Of a stretch of 64,000 nt of DNA, positions 46,839 to 61,100 are shown in pieces (the stretch's first letter is position 1; each line of letters opens with the position of its first letter). The notes beneath the pieces are model-generated. The model was not told the DNA's origin. It worked only from the letters and a program-made list of their open reading frames with translations, and ran no database searches. Source of the DNA: Elephas maximus indicus (taxonomy: Eukaryota > Chordata > Mammalia > Proboscidea > Elephantidae); assembly GCF_024166365.1 (NCBI RefSeq), contig NC_064842.1, positions 15,843,001 through 15,907,000 of the forward strand, given 5' to 3'. A program made the translations under genes and the position numbers.

Positions 46839-48310
46839 GGATTCTGGGAGAAGTCAGGCTAAACTCGGAGCCATGATGGATGGCCGGGGAGACCTACGTC
46901 AGGACACTGTCCTTTCTAGCTTCCACGTTAAGGATGCTTTCATGTCAAGCTTGACGGTGGTTTTGGCTATCATCTCTCACTTTTGAGGGTTCCTCTCCTT
47001 TCAGCTCTGAACCTTTCCCCGTGGCTTAGTCTTTCTCAGTGGCACACACCCCCCAGGAGTTCTGGGACTCATTTTTACCTCTTTATCTCCACATCTGCAC
47101 ACTCAGTTCTGGGTGCAGCCCTGTTCCTTCTTGCCAGTCCTGTTCTTTTTTGGTGGGGGGTGGGGGACAGTTATTCAGAACTCATCTGTTTCACAAGGAC
47201 CTCTCAACTGAATTGTTTCCCCTGTGTTCCCATCTTCTCCTATTCCCTCCAAGGCTAGTTACCTTAAACTGACTTAAACCTACCTCCTTCAACCCACCTC
47301 CTATCACCAAGATTTATTACTTTAAAAAAAAATTACCGTCACCTTTATACTTAATTGTAGGTCCGATGACTCTCCATCCAGATTATTTCAAGAGCCCCTA
47401 CCTCTGGCTTCTCAACTATTCCTTGAAATTACCTTCTTTAGAAATCTAGTAGCTTCCAGTTGCTACCAAATTATAAAAACCTTTCAGTTATCTTTCCAGA
47501 TAACCAACTGACATCATCTTTAGCCTACAGGACCACCGCCCCCCCCCCCGCAAAAAAAAAAAAACACACAACCCAAACCTGTTGCTGTCAAGTCGATTCC
47601 GACTCATAGGGACCCTATAACATAGAGTAGAACTGTCCCATAGGGTTTCCAAGGAGCTACTGGTGGATTTGAACTGCTGACCTTTGGGCTAGCAGCCAAG
47701 CTCTTAACCACTGAGCCACAAGGGCTCCTTGGACAGTCATGCAAATCTTCTCATGGTCTCCCATCCACAATTTGTGCCTCTGTCTCAAAAGCCGCTCCCT
47801 TCAGTGTTGGAACGAAATTACTGCCTTTCTTTCCAGTCAACACCCTCTTTCTGAAGACCAAAACTCTCTCTAACCAATCCTGGTTTTGTACGTGTTCCTT
47901 CAGCCATTCCAGCATTGCTCTTAGCACTTGTTACGGTACTTCTTTGCAACTTTAGTGGATTATTCAATGTTTGTCACCAATGCTTCAATGTAATTCTATT
48001 TAAATGAATTATTTCCTTTAGACAGTGCTTTTCACACCATTATTGTTCAGTACATATTATGTGGCCATGAAAAAAATTTCTTAAAAGAATTAAAAAAAAA
48101 AGTTTCTGCAAATGTAGTTTACAGTACAATCAATATTGTATCAGCAGGCAACTGTGCTGAGAAATTTAACTTGGTTAAAAGTATAACTTTGCTTGTTCAA
48201 AGTTTAGTAACACATTTATGAGTGTTTTGGATTTGGGAGCTTTCTCTTTCCCAATTTGTAAATTTTAATGTATGTAAACAATGTTCCCAAATTAAATGCA
48301 TTGATATTCT
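46839..48310 (+). other. MIXL1: Probable MIXL1 3' UTR with polyadenylation signal at 48291-48296
   Basis: Follows the TGA without another gene. The best candidate poly(A) signal is ATTAAA at 48291-48296. After subtracting the AfroSINEs in the intron and UTR, the resulting gene length is close to the roughly 3.4 kb I remember for human. An alternative AATAAA lies at 48631. An AfroSINE sits at 47570-47730. The end is inferred. Confidence 0.5.
47570..47730 (-). mobile_element. AfroSINE in the MIXL1 3' UTR
   Basis: Complete reverse copy; being antisense, it would be transcribed within the MIXL1 message. Confidence 0.92.
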
Positions 48311-50640
48311 GAAGATTTTAAACTCCTGAGGGCCAAAGAAAACTGTATAGGAGGTACCTGGGTAACTGTAGGTACGGTTCCTCTATAAACTGTGGCTTAG
48401 CGTAGGTTTGTGGGACGCCATGTCTCGGTGGTCAGTAAGAGTCTGAGCTACACTGCATGCCTTAGACATTGTATGTGCCAGCTGCCCTAATGTTCAGAGA
48501 TGTTACTCAAATGGTTTGCACTTTTCAGAGTAGCAAATCCACTATTAAAAGCAACCAGGAGAACATAGGTCAGGCTTTACTAGCAAAGTGGACTTCGGAA
48601 CCCTTTGAAAACTGAAACCCAAAATGAGATAATAAATATTAGCTAATATAATTTTAAGTGATTACTATGAGTCACACATTGTGCTTGGGACCTGTCATGG
48701 GGGTGGCCAGGAGGTCTGACAATCACAGCGAGCTTCAGAGATCTGTGACATGGCCCAACAAAATGATGCAAATGCATTCACAAGGCTGAAAAACGTGCAT
48801 CATAAAACTTATAATTGCCTAAAAGTCACATTTAAAAATCTTACAGCTTATGAATTGTACTACTGCATTTACATTGTTAAATTCTATTTTTCCAAGTGAA
48901 CAATTAAAAAATAGAAATATTTAAATCTTGTCATATTTTTAATTTTTGAAAACTGGGATTTTCTAAAATCAGAAGTGGCCCGTACCTCTCTCAATTTCTA
49001 TGAGTCCCTCACTGGTAAATGTTACAGGCATCATCTCTTTAATCCTCACAATTACCATGTAAGGTAGGGACTATTATTTGCATATTAGAGATGAAGAAAC
49101 TTAATTTAAGTAGCTGACCCACAATCACAGAGCTAGTTAAGTAGCATGGCCAGGACCCAAACCTAGGACTAGCTCAGCCCACACACGTATCTACCATCAG
49201 ATAGTAGCTGGACTGGCTTTTTTATAGTCAGAACTAGTAATAAAGAAATATGATGGGTTTAGAACAACCCCAAATCAGATTTCTACATCTAAATGAGTAC
49301 CGTTTCATCTTTCAAATCAATCATCATGGAAGCTCTTACTCTCATTCCAATGACACTAACATTGTTTACCACTCTTTACACCAATATTTATTTGGTGCCT
49401 ATGAACACAGGGCCTGGGAATAAAATGGGGGAGCAAAAACAAACAGGACCTTTCCTCATGGAGGAAGGAGCCCAGAATGGAGACAAAAGATCACTCCAAG
49501 ACATGTAAAATTGCAAATGTGACAAATGCTAGAAGGAGACATTGTAATGGATGTGGATGTTGAGGAAAGTTGCAGCTCAGGAGTCCCCAAGATGAAGAGG
49601 GTAGGAAACAGCACTGCATGTGTGAAGGCCCTGCGGAGTAAGGAGCAGGATGGTGAAGCAGGATGGTGAAACAGGTTGGGGAGGCCAGACCAGCATGGCT
49701 TTGTAGGCCAGGTAAAGGAGTTCTGAAATTGTCCTGAGCCCTAAATGACTTGAAAGGCTTTAGATGAGGGGATAATATGACCAATTTTGCATTTTAAGGA
49801 GATGAGTCTTCTGCAGGGTGGAAGATACATTTGAGGAGGGGTGAGTGGAAGCAGGGAGACAGGTTGAGAGATGGCTGCAGTGGTCTAGGCTAGGATGACG
49901 GTAACTGGGCAAGAGTAGTGGGCTCATGGAGATGGAGGGAAGTACAGGGATTCAAGAGAAAACATTTACTAGGCTAATCTTTTGTAGATCCTCAATGGTA
50001 GTAAGTGAATCTGAATTTTGGAACTAGGTTAAAGAATTCGGAACCAAATCTATATAAATGAAAAGCAGGTGGTATGCTTGCCTGTTGGTTCAGCCTGGCT
50101 TTGATAGCTTTCCTTTCAGAAATGTGTTCAGCGGTAGCAGCATCATTCAAGCCAATGTATATAAAAAAAAATGTATAGCTGATCCCAAATGACTACTTTG
50201 AACTATACAGACTTCTTCCCTAAACAGAAATAAAATTTAAATATATTTTTCAGCACAGTCCTTGCTGCCAACACAAGATGGCACTGAAAGGCATGAACAA
50301 TGCTTAATTTAATTAACTATGTATAAAACAAGGTGCTATTTGAGACTTAACAAATGTAAAAGAAAAACATTTTGAAATACTTGCTTAATTCTAGACAAAT
50401 ATATTAAAATCAGCCTTTTACTTGTTCTTTACTAAGCCACACTTACTTGCTTAGTGTGATTCACTCACAGATGGGAAAAAACTCCAATAATATTGGATGG
50501 TGCCGTACTTCAAAATGACTGTAATGAATCTGTATTGTTTTCCCTAAAAATAAAATTTAGTGGAAAACCATTCTTCAAAACTTTTTTTATATAGGCGGAA
50601 TACTTACCAACTTGTTGTATTAATTAAATGAGAATTTAGA
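48311..50640. other. Gap between the MIXL1 and LIN9 3' ends
   Basis: No exon is recognised. It holds MIR-like sequence (49020-49190, minus) and L2-like sequence (49350-49950, minus); the rest is AT-rich and unassigned. Confidence 0.6.
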
Positions 50641-50660
50641 TATTAATTTTCATAGATCAA

Positions 50661-52006
50661 TTTATTTAGAATTACAAATATCATTAAGAATAAAAGATTT
50701 ATGCATTTCTTAATTAACATAACAATTTAGCTAAATATAAACTCTGCACTGAAGTTCTGCAGTGGCACAATACCAACAAAGAATACAGAAGCATTTTGAA
50801 ACTATACAAAAATTTCAAATGGAAAATAATCTTGTTTAAGTTTTATTTTACATTAACATATAAAAAGTCTCATTTTATGAGACATCTGAAAGAGTCAATA
50901 CCACCTTGACAGCTATTGCTTAAACTCTAAATCTGAAAACAATTTATTATACTTTAGCTTTATAATATTCTATATTAAAACAAAGAAAATTCCAAATACA
51001 TACTTTTTACAAGATTAACATTCTAGACAGGGGTTTCCTTAAAAACACCCCCTCCCCCCCAAAAATCCCCAAACAAACCTTTCTTCTGCATTTCACAGCA
51101 CTGGTTATTATATTTGTTTTCCTTATAAAAATCTTTTTACTTTACAAGTTGTGTACTGTTGGATTTTAACCAGTAATCTAGTTTTTTGTGCAAATAAACA
51201 AAAAATATGAAAATAGTGTGTTATCAGTCTTTTTTTTTTTCCTTTTGAATAAATCTCGTAACAATAGCACTTTTTTGCCCTGAATCAACGGGAAAAGACA
51301 TGCCAAATCCACTTGCTGAAATTTAGCATTTTGCAGTAATGCTTTTTTCCTGTTCCTTCATTTTTTTCAACAGACAAACAACAAAGGTTTCTTTTATAAA
51401 TTATGATAAATTAAATTACTTAAAATTATAAAATGATCTATAGAGCCATGTCACATTGCAAGTATATGTCATATATACTTGTAAAGTCCTTATTTTCCAT
51501 CTCTATTCCAGTGGCTTCCTTAAAAAAGAGTACTTCCCACACCTCGTGATGGTATCTTTTGAAACTGAGATGTTGCTCAACTAAATCAACTGGAATTGTA
51601 ATTTCTAGATGAATTTCCACACTGCCACTAATATGCACATTTTTCTTCTGTTCTCCATTGCAGTAGTTGTCTGCATGCACTGGGCTGATGTCACGCACAT
51701 TAAAAAAATGGTTAACATATTCTTCCATGAAATTATATTAATGTGTTCAGACGTTTTCAGTTTAAAAATACTTGCTAATAAACATATGTAACATAAGCAA
51801 TGCTACTGCAGCTGAATAAAAAAGAAAAATATAATGCTGGTCAGTAATGTTGGCTTAAGAAGCAGTATAGTATATTAAAATGCCTTATTTGGAGATTTTA
51901 ATTTCCCTTGTTTTCCAGCAGTCAGGTATTTGGTGTTGGAAGCCTATATAAAGGAAAAGAACTTCTCAAAAACAATGTCCTATGCAGTTGGAATAATTAA
52001 ATCTTC
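50661..52006 (-). other. LIN9: Probable LIN9 3' UTR
   Basis: AT-rich sequence immediately downstream of the LIN9 stop, with no mobile element that I recognise, consistent with a retained 3' UTR. Possible minus-strand AATAAA signals occur at 50943-50948, 50842-50847 and 50661-50666; I cannot tell which is used. A 96-codon open frame on the same strand (51438-51728) lies inside it. Confidence 0.5.
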
Positions 52007-52112
52007 TCAGTCTCTGTTGGTGTTATTTGCTGCAAAGGCATGTAAGTTTCCCATCTGGCTCAAGCCACTCTGAATATGTGCAACATGAATTTCTACATTA
52101 TTCTGAAAGCAG
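52007..52112 (-). CDS. LIN9: LIN9 last coding exon
   Basis: The first base completes the split Ser codon (AG|C). It then encodes [20 protein letters not shown] and the tail ending NNTNRD, with TGA at 52007-52009. Confidence 0.96.
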
Positions 52113-55100
52113 CTAAAGAAAAAAGAAATAGGGTTAGCTACATTATTTCACAAAATTTAGAAAAGCAAGTTTTAAAAAAGAAAAATTTGAAATTTAACTA
52201 GGATATAACTAATATAATGACCTCAGGGAAAGAATAAATTTCCTCTCATATATTAGCTGTAATTCTCCTTCAGAGCTAGCTGAAAAAATATGCTCTGAAG
52301 AGTTAAAAGGGAGCCACAGAAGTTCTGGGAAAAGAGGATGAGCCTCTTTTTAATTGGGGAAGCCCTATGTCTAAGCTGAACCTCCATGTTAAACCAAAAA
52401 CTAATATAAATCTCCTGGTCCCTTTATCTAAAAAAACCCTTGTGAAATTTCTATTCTGCGAATAGACTGGATATAACTGAATAGCTCTTTTTAAATTTAC
52501 TTAAAGGATGAACAAGTCACAGATATGCAGTATTCTTAAAACTTGTACTGGAAACCACTGTGAATTTAATGTAACAATGATTAGGGTGCGCCTAATGACT
52601 TACCTGATATTAGAAGCATCTATTGTACTCTTGATATCATTTAATGAATCTGTAAGTGATTTGAATTCAAAGGAATTCAGGTCTCCTCCTTCTGCAAGAC
52701 ACTAAAGGAAAAAAACGTATTTCAACATTTAATTACAGTTCAAATATAGACATGAACTACTGGATATAATCTACTGGTTATAATTTCTTAACAACAAATT
52801 AGCATAGCTTTGTTTAGTGTCAAAATTAAGAAAGTATTTTCTCTAAAATTTACCTTAATTTGTAATAAAATAGCTGTAAGTCTGGAGATTAAGTCTGTAA
52901 GGTTTTCATTTTCAACACAGGGCTGTCCTGTTGAGGAGTTTGCATGCCGAACAATTTCCTGTGCTTCTTCCTCACACCTTCGTCTCATATCTGTTGGCTG
53001 ACCTGCAGGCTGGAGGCCCTGATCTGGAGCAAGCTGAGTACAGATGATGGGAACAAGACATACATTCAAAAGGCCACAGTTATTTCTGTGTGTGTTTGTA
53101 CCCTGTTTTCAGATTTGAACTTTTACAAAATTAGCATTTATAATCAAAATCACTCTCGCCCAAGAAGTTTCTTCTTTTCTAAGTTTTTTTTTTAAGACCA
53201 TGGTGTGTGTTTGTGTGTATTTAAGTTGTGGTGATATATATATATATAACAATATTTGCCACTTAAAAAAATGTTTTAAAAACTTTTTTTTTTTTTTTTT
53301 GGCTTTTCTTTTTATATAAATGAGGTCATACAATATTTGTCCTTTTGTGATTGGCTTATTTTTGCTCAGCATAATGTCAACAAGCTCCAGCCATACTGTA
53401 GCATGTATCAAAACTTCATTTTTCCTACTGGCTGAGTAGTATTCTGTTGCATGTATCTACCACATTTTGCTTATCCATTCATCTGCTGATGGGCATTTAG
53501 GTTGTTACCATCTTTTGGCTATTGTGAATAGTCCTGAAATTAACACTGGTATACAAGTCTCTTTTTGAGTATCTGCTTTCAAGTCTTTTGGCTATGTATC
53601 CAGGAGTAGATTTGCTGGGTCATATAGCAGTTCTGTTTTTAGTTTTTTTGAGGAAGTGCCACAGTTTTCCACAACGGCATTTTGCATTCCCACCAGCAAT
53701 GGATAAGGGTTCCGGTTTCCCCACATCCTCACCGTTATTTTCTGTACGTATGTGTGTTTTCATCTCAGCCATCCTACTAGAAGTAAAATGGTATCTCGTT
53801 GAGGTTTTGATTTGCATCTGATGACTAATGATGTCGAGCATCTTTTTATGTGTTTGGTGGCCATTTGAATGTTCTCTTCTGTGAAATGTCTATTCAAGTC
53901 CTTTGCCCATTTTATGATTGGGTTATTTGTCTTACTGTTGTTAAGTTGTCGAAGTTTTATGTATATTTTGATTATTAGATTCAGTCAGTATATATGGTCT
54001 CTGTCAGTACTCCTACTTTGTTCTTCTCCTTCAACATTGTTTTAGCTATTTGGGGTGTTTTAAAAACTTTTTATTATGAACATTTACAAGCATACATAAA
54101 GATAGAAAAGTAGAATAGCATAAAGAACCCCCATGTGCCCATCACCCAACTTTGATATTTTGCCAATTTTGAGTTCACTTTTTAAAGAAGCATATTGCAA
54201 TTTTCCATCAATCAGTATTTAAAAACACAACAGTTGTTAGGGAAATTGTTTTAATGGTAGCCATCCTGGAGAGGGGTGTGGGAAATATATTTCTTTAAAA
54301 AGAAACCAGAAATTAAAAATGTTTAGGAAAACATCTGAAGTTATTTGATTTGGATTAGTTTCTGAAATTTAAGGTGTGATAGCACTCTCAGTAAATATAG
54401 TATTTCATTCCAACCCTTTCACCAAAATGTGATTTGACCAAACACTTTTTATACAGCATTGGTTATATTTATTTTTTTCAACATCTTGTTGAACATTTTA
54501 ACCATTTTTGAGTATACAGTTCAGTGGCATTAATCACACTCACAGCAAAACTATGAACATTCTGGTATACATATGCAGTATGACGGATCGCTTTTATATG
54601 GCCTTTCTCACCATGGTCTTGTTACTCCCACCAAAATACTGGTTGGGACTATGCAAATAAGGTGCTTGTGGCCCAAGAAGGGGACTGGACAGATTGCTAA
54701 TAATACAAATAAGGCGTATGGCACCCTTGTGGGGGTGGGACCATGTAATTAAAGTGTATGGAGTCCCAACGAGAGGACTGGTCAGTTTTGCCACCCGATA
54801 GGCTTAAAATGAGCCAACCCAGAGGCAGAAAGGGGGGACCTCGCTACCACCAAGAAGAGACAGGAGCAAAGCATGCCCTCTAGACCCAGGATCCCTGTGC
54901 TGAGAACCTCCTAGACCCAGGAGACAGAGAGAGCTCTAACGCCAGAGACAGTACAAGATGGTGACAAGTGGTGGCAGAAAACAATAGGAGCAGAATCAGG
55001 AAACCAGCAGGGGATGGCGCAGTGGGCTTTCCAGCCCACAGAGTGAGGTGGCTATAGTGGCTGTACTCACCCATGGAGTAAGAGAGCTGAGTACCTTCAG

Positions 55101-58100
55101 GCTGAGGCTTACTGGAGAAGTGGGGTGCCTCCAGGCACTTACTGAAGCAGATAAAGAGCTTTGTAACACCAGCACAAGCTGAGTAGAGGCTGGGCCAAGG
55201 GGATGAGGGCCAGAGACTGGCATGCCTAAGGGCAAGGTTGAAAAGAAGCTGTCCTGTTCAAAGCACTGTATCCTGAGTTGTCGCTGATCCTGAATTGTAA
55301 CCTGTTGTTGTTAGGTGCCATCAAGCTGGTTCCAACTCATAGCCAGTCTATGTACAACAGAATGAAACACTGCCCAGTCCTGCACCATCCTCACAATCAT
55401 TGCTATGTTTGAGCCCATTGTTGCAGCCACGGGGTCGATCCATCTCATTGAGGGTCTTCCTTTTTTTTGCCGACCCTCTACCTTAGGCACTGGTCCCTCC
55501 TGATAACATGTCCAAAGAACGTGAGACAAAGTCTTGCCATCCACGCTTCCAAGGAGCATGCTGACTGTATTTCTTCCAAGATTTGTTCGTTCTTTTGGTA
55601 GTCCATGATATATTCAATATTCTTCACCACTACTATCATTCAGAGGCATCAATTCTTCTTAGGTCATCCTTATTCATTGCCCAGCTTTTGCACGCATAGG
55701 AGGCAAGTGAAAAAATCATTGCTTGGGTCAAGCACATCTTAGTCCTCAAAGTGACATCTCTACTTTTCAACACTTGAAGAAGTCTTTTGCAGAAGATGTG
55801 CCCAATGCACTATGTCATTTGATTTCTTGACTGCTGCTTCCATGGGTATTGACTGTGGATCCAAGTAAAATAAAATCCTTGACAACTTCAATATTTTCTG
55901 TTTATCATGATGTTGCTTATCGGAGCAGTTGTGAGGATTTTTGTTCTCTTTATGTTGAGGTAATCCATACTGAAAGCTGTAGTCTTTGATCTTCATCAAT
56001 AAAGTCCTCTTCACTTTTAGCAAGCAAGGCCGTGTTATCTACAGATTGCAGGTTGTTTAATAATGAGTCTTCCTGTAATCCTGATGTCTTGTTTTTCTTC
56101 ATATAGTCCAACTTCTCCAATTAATTGCTCAGCATACACATTAAATAAGTATGCACACCTTTCCTGACTTTAAACCATGCAGAATCCCCTTGTTCTGTTT
56201 GGACAACTGCCTCTTGGTCTATGTACAGGTACCTCATGGGCACAATTAAGTGTTCTGGAATTCCCAGAGGAAACCCTGGTGGCGTAGTGGGTAAGTGCTA
56301 CAGCTGCTAACCAAAGGGTCGACAGTTTGAATCCACCAGGTGCTCCTTGGAAACTCTACAGGGCAGTTCTACTCTGTCCTATAGGGTTGCTATGAGTCGG
56401 AATCGACTCGATGGCACTGGGTTTGGTTTGGACTAGGTTGGAATTCCCAGTATTTGTAATGTTATCCATCATCTGTTATGATCCATACAGTTCAATGCCT
56501 TTGCATAATCAGAAAAACAGAGGTAAACATCTGTGATGGACTGAATTGTGTCCCCCCAAAATGTGTGTCAACTAGGCCATGATTCCCAGTATTGTGTCGG
56601 TGTCCATCATTTTGTGATCTGATGTGATTATCCTATGTGGTGTTAATCCTAACCTCTATGATGTTAATGAGGCAGAATAAAAGCAGTACGTTAATGAGAC
56701 AGGACTCAATCTACAGGATTAGGTCGTATCCTGAGTCAATCTCTCCTGAGATATAGAAGAAAGAATTGAGCAGAGAGTGACGGGGCCTCATACCACCAAG
56801 AAAGAAGCACTGAGAGCAGCGTGTGTCCTTTGTACCCAGGGTCCCTGCGCTGAGAAACTCCTAGACCAGGGGAAGATTGATGACAAGGACCATCCCCAGA
56901 ACGGACAGAGAAAGAAAGCCTTCCCCAGGAGCTGGGGCCCTGAATGTGGACTTCTAGCCTCTAAGACTAAATTTCTGTTTGTTAAAGCCATGCATTTGTG
57001 GTATTTCTGTTAGAGCAGCACTAGATAACCAAGACCGAATTTGGTACTGGTAGTGATGGGTGCTGCTCTAACAGATCCTTTTGATGTGGAAGCGGCTTGG
57101 GAATTGAGTAATGGGTAGAGGCTGGAAGAGTTTTAAAGCGCTTAAGAGTAAAAGCCTAGATTGCTGGCGAAGACAGCGAGAAGCAGCAGCAGGATATTAT
57201 GGATTGCACTGTGTCCCCCAAAAATGTGTGTCAACTCGGCTAGACCCATGATTCCCAGTATTGTATGACTGTCTACCATTTTGTCATCTGATGTGATTTT
57301 CCTATGTGTTGTAAATCCTACCTCTATGATGTTAATGAGGCAGGATTAGAGGCAGTTATGTTAATGAGCAGGACTCTATCTACAAGATTAGGTTGTGTCT
57401 TAAATCAATCTCTTTTGAGATATAAAAGACAGACACGAGCAGAGAGACGTGGAGACCTCATACCACCAAGAAACAAGAATCAGGAGAATAGCACATCCTT
57501 TGGACCCAGGGTCCCTGCACTGAGAAGCTCCTGACCAGGGAAGATTGATGATAAGGACCTTCCCCTAGAGCTGACAGAGAGTGAAGGCCTTCCCCTGGAG
57601 CTGGCAACCTGAGTTCAGACTTCTAGCTTCCTAGACTGTGAGAGAAAAATTTCTTTATTAAAGCTATCCACTTGTGGTATTTCTGTTATAGCAGCATTAG
57701 ATAACTAAGACATAGAACAACCAGGAGACCGGCACAAGACAGTAAGGGAGCTGACCCACAGAGTGAGAGAGCTGAAAGCCTTTGGGGAGGAGACTTCCTG
57801 GCAGAGTGGGGTGCCTCCAGGTACTTATTGGTAGCACCAAAGAGCTTTGGAACACTTGCCCAAGCAGGGCAGTTGCTGGTCTAGACCAAGGGTCTGAGGA
57901 GCCAAGAACTCAAAGATCCAGGAAGCAGAAGCTGAAAAGACAAGGAACACAGGAAGCAGAGCTGCTTCAGTCTGAAAGGGTAGGGCCCTTTGGAGTCTCA
58001 AAGGGTGGAACATGGCCTGCTGGGTCTCAAAGGGTGGGGCCACAGTCTCCGAGGTTTCCAAGAGTCAGGTCTTTACCAACTTGGTTCCGGAGTATGGGCA

Positions 58101-61100
58101 TGCTGTTCACGAGTGGCAGTGGGATGGGGCCAGATCTGCTGCCTAAAGCTGAGGAGGTGGGGCTACTGTGTCCAAGGGGCAGAAGAACTGGGCATGGCTG
58201 AGGGGATAGGGCTGCCACTCAGATGCACTAGGAGAATGGGGCTGCCCAAAGTCTAGCGAGCAAAGTTGCTATTCCAGTGGCCCTGGAAGGCAGAGCTGAA
58301 GCCCAGGGCAAAGGGGCCTCTACCCAGAATCCAGAGTGTGTGGCTGACACCCACAGTCTGGCGGGCAGGGCCATTGTCTAAATGGTCTCAGAACAGAGGA
58401 TTATTTTCAAGGCTTCAGACCTAATGCAATGTGTTCTGCTAACTTGCTTGGTGCCTGTTATCCCTTCAATTACTCCCATTTGTAATGGAAATGTCTACCT
58501 TGTGCCTGTTCTACCATTGTTCTTTGGAAGCAGGTAACTTGTATTCTAGATTTCACAGATGATATTTTGCAGAAGATGAGATTTTGGATTTAGAGTTGAT
58601 TTAAGACTTTTGAGATGATATAAGGGGGTGGATGTGTTTTACATGTGGCAAGGGCTGAATTTTGGGGACCAAATAGTGGAATGTTATAGACTGAATTGTG
58701 TCCCCCCAAAACATGTCAACTCAGCTAGGCCATGATTCTCAGTATTGTGTGGTTGTCCACCATTTTGTGGTCTGATGTGATAATCCTATGTGTTGTAAAT
58801 CCCAGCCTCTGTGATGTTAATGAGGCAGGATTAGGGTGTATCTTCAATCAATCCCTTCTGAGATATAAAAGAGAGAATCGAGCAGAGAGGAGAGGGACCA
58901 CATGCCACCAAGAAAGAAGTGTCAGGAGTGAAGTGCATCGTTTGAATCCAGGGTCCCTGTGCTGAGAAGCTCCAAGACCAAGAGAAGATGATGACAAGGA
59001 CCTTCCCCCAGAACCAACAGAGAAAGAATGTCTTCCGCGGGAGTTGGAGCCCTGAATTCAGACTTCTAGACTCCAAGACTGTGAGAGGATAAATTTGTTT
59101 GTTAAAGCCATCCACTTGTGGTATTTGTTATCTTTCTGGTATTCTCTGCTTTCAGCCAAGATCCATCTGATATCAGCAGTGATATCCCTCATTCCACATC
59201 TTCTTCTGAATCCAGCTTCAATTTCTAGCAGTTTCCTGTCAACGTATTGCTGCAACCATTTTTGAATTATCTTCAGCATCATTTTACTTGCATGTGATAT
59301 TAATGATATTGTTTGATAACTGCCACATTCTGTTGGATCACCTTTCTTTGGAATGGGTACAAATATGGATCTCTTCTAGTCGGTTGGCCAGGTAACTGTC
59401 TTCCAAATTTCTTGGCATCTGTTTCTTGAAACACCTCAATTGGTATTCTGTGAATTTCTGGAGCCTTGTTTTTTGCCAATGCCTTCAGTGCAGCTTGGAC
59501 TTCTTCCTTCAATACCATCTATTCTTGATCATACGCTACACTTCTTTTTGGCCATCTTCTTTTGGCGCTTCCTGCATCATTCAGTATTTTGTCCATAGAA
59601 TCTTTCAATATTCCAACTCGAAGTTTGAATTTTTTTCTTCAGTTCTTTCAGCTTAAGAAATGCCCAGCATGTTCTTCTGTTTTGGTTTTCTAATTCCAGG
59701 TCTTTGCACATTTCATTATAATACTTTTACTTTGTCTTCTCGAGATGACCTTTGAAAAGTTCTCTCCAGCTCTTTTACTTCATCATTTCTTCCATTCACT
59801 TCAGCTACTCTCTGTTCAAGGATAACCTGTAACCTCTTACTTCCCTGTTAACCCCCCATAACTATGAGTTCTTTGTGGCCATTGCAATGAATTATCGAAC
59901 CCAGCAGAGAAGTAGAGAGTGCCATGAGAGGGACGGCTTGTGTCAGATTTGGTAAAAAAGATTAGAGAGTGGAGGTATGTCTGACCTCCACCTCACAGGA
60001 ATCATCCTTGGGCTGTTGATCTTGATTCTCCTCCCCCGCCTTGTGAAGTTAGAGGAGTCAGACATCCCCACCTCACCATTTTTACAACATCTTATCTGTT
60101 GGGTATACACTTAGGATTGGAATAGCTTAGTCATAGTATTTCCTCTCATTTTTTTATTTTTAAAATTAATACTGTAACTTCACAAGAGCTTTGTAAAAAT
60201 TAAATGATCCTAGTTCATTAGAAAATAAGCTGTCAAAAATGGCCTTGGGTGCATAATGAAATTATGTAAAACAAGGTATCACCAACCCACTTGTGCATGC
60301 ACCACCGGCTTCGTTGTCTTCTTAGACTGCTTGACCTGTATCTTCTGTGGACAGTTGCTAGCCCAGTGGGGACAATGTATTTATTGGGACAAGTTTTCCT
60401 TCTAACTAACTGACAACTATCAGGAAAATAAAAATAAATGATAACGGGTGACTAGAGGAATGAACAAAATACACTCACTAGTTAATAGGTCACCACAGTT
60501 CATTTTCCTCAAGTCAATTCAAGTAGATTGATAAAATCACTACTGCAGGTTAAGTCTTTGGAACTAATCTATTATCATAAAAAGCCAACTGTTTACGAAT
60601 CTCACCACAAATTAAGAGGTGGCTTTCTCTGAAAACACACAAATACCTACTCTCTAAGAATATAAATACAGAAGCAGTCTAAACTCATCTCAATCATTTA
60701 CTGGTACCTTGCAGTAAGAAACTCAAATTTTAGGTGAAACTTTTCAGCCACCCTCAAATATAATCATATGTTAAGATAATTCACAAATAACCATGTGATC
60801 CATGTATTTGAAGTTCAAGAATTCATAGTCCTAATGTAAGGTTTAAAGAAGGGGGAAACAAAATGATATACACAGCATGGTAACAACTATGCAAGGAAAA
60901 GCATGTATGTAAAAACAGACCAAGGGAAAATAACCCAAAATATGGCACTTGGAGCAATGGAATTGTAAGTATTTTTCAAAAATTTTTTGAGAGCTATATT
61001 ATTTGTAATTAAAAACAAAACAAGAGAACTGATAACTCAGTGGGTAAAGCACTCTTTGACATTGACGCTAGGAGGAGTAAGAGTGTATACAAAGTATGGT

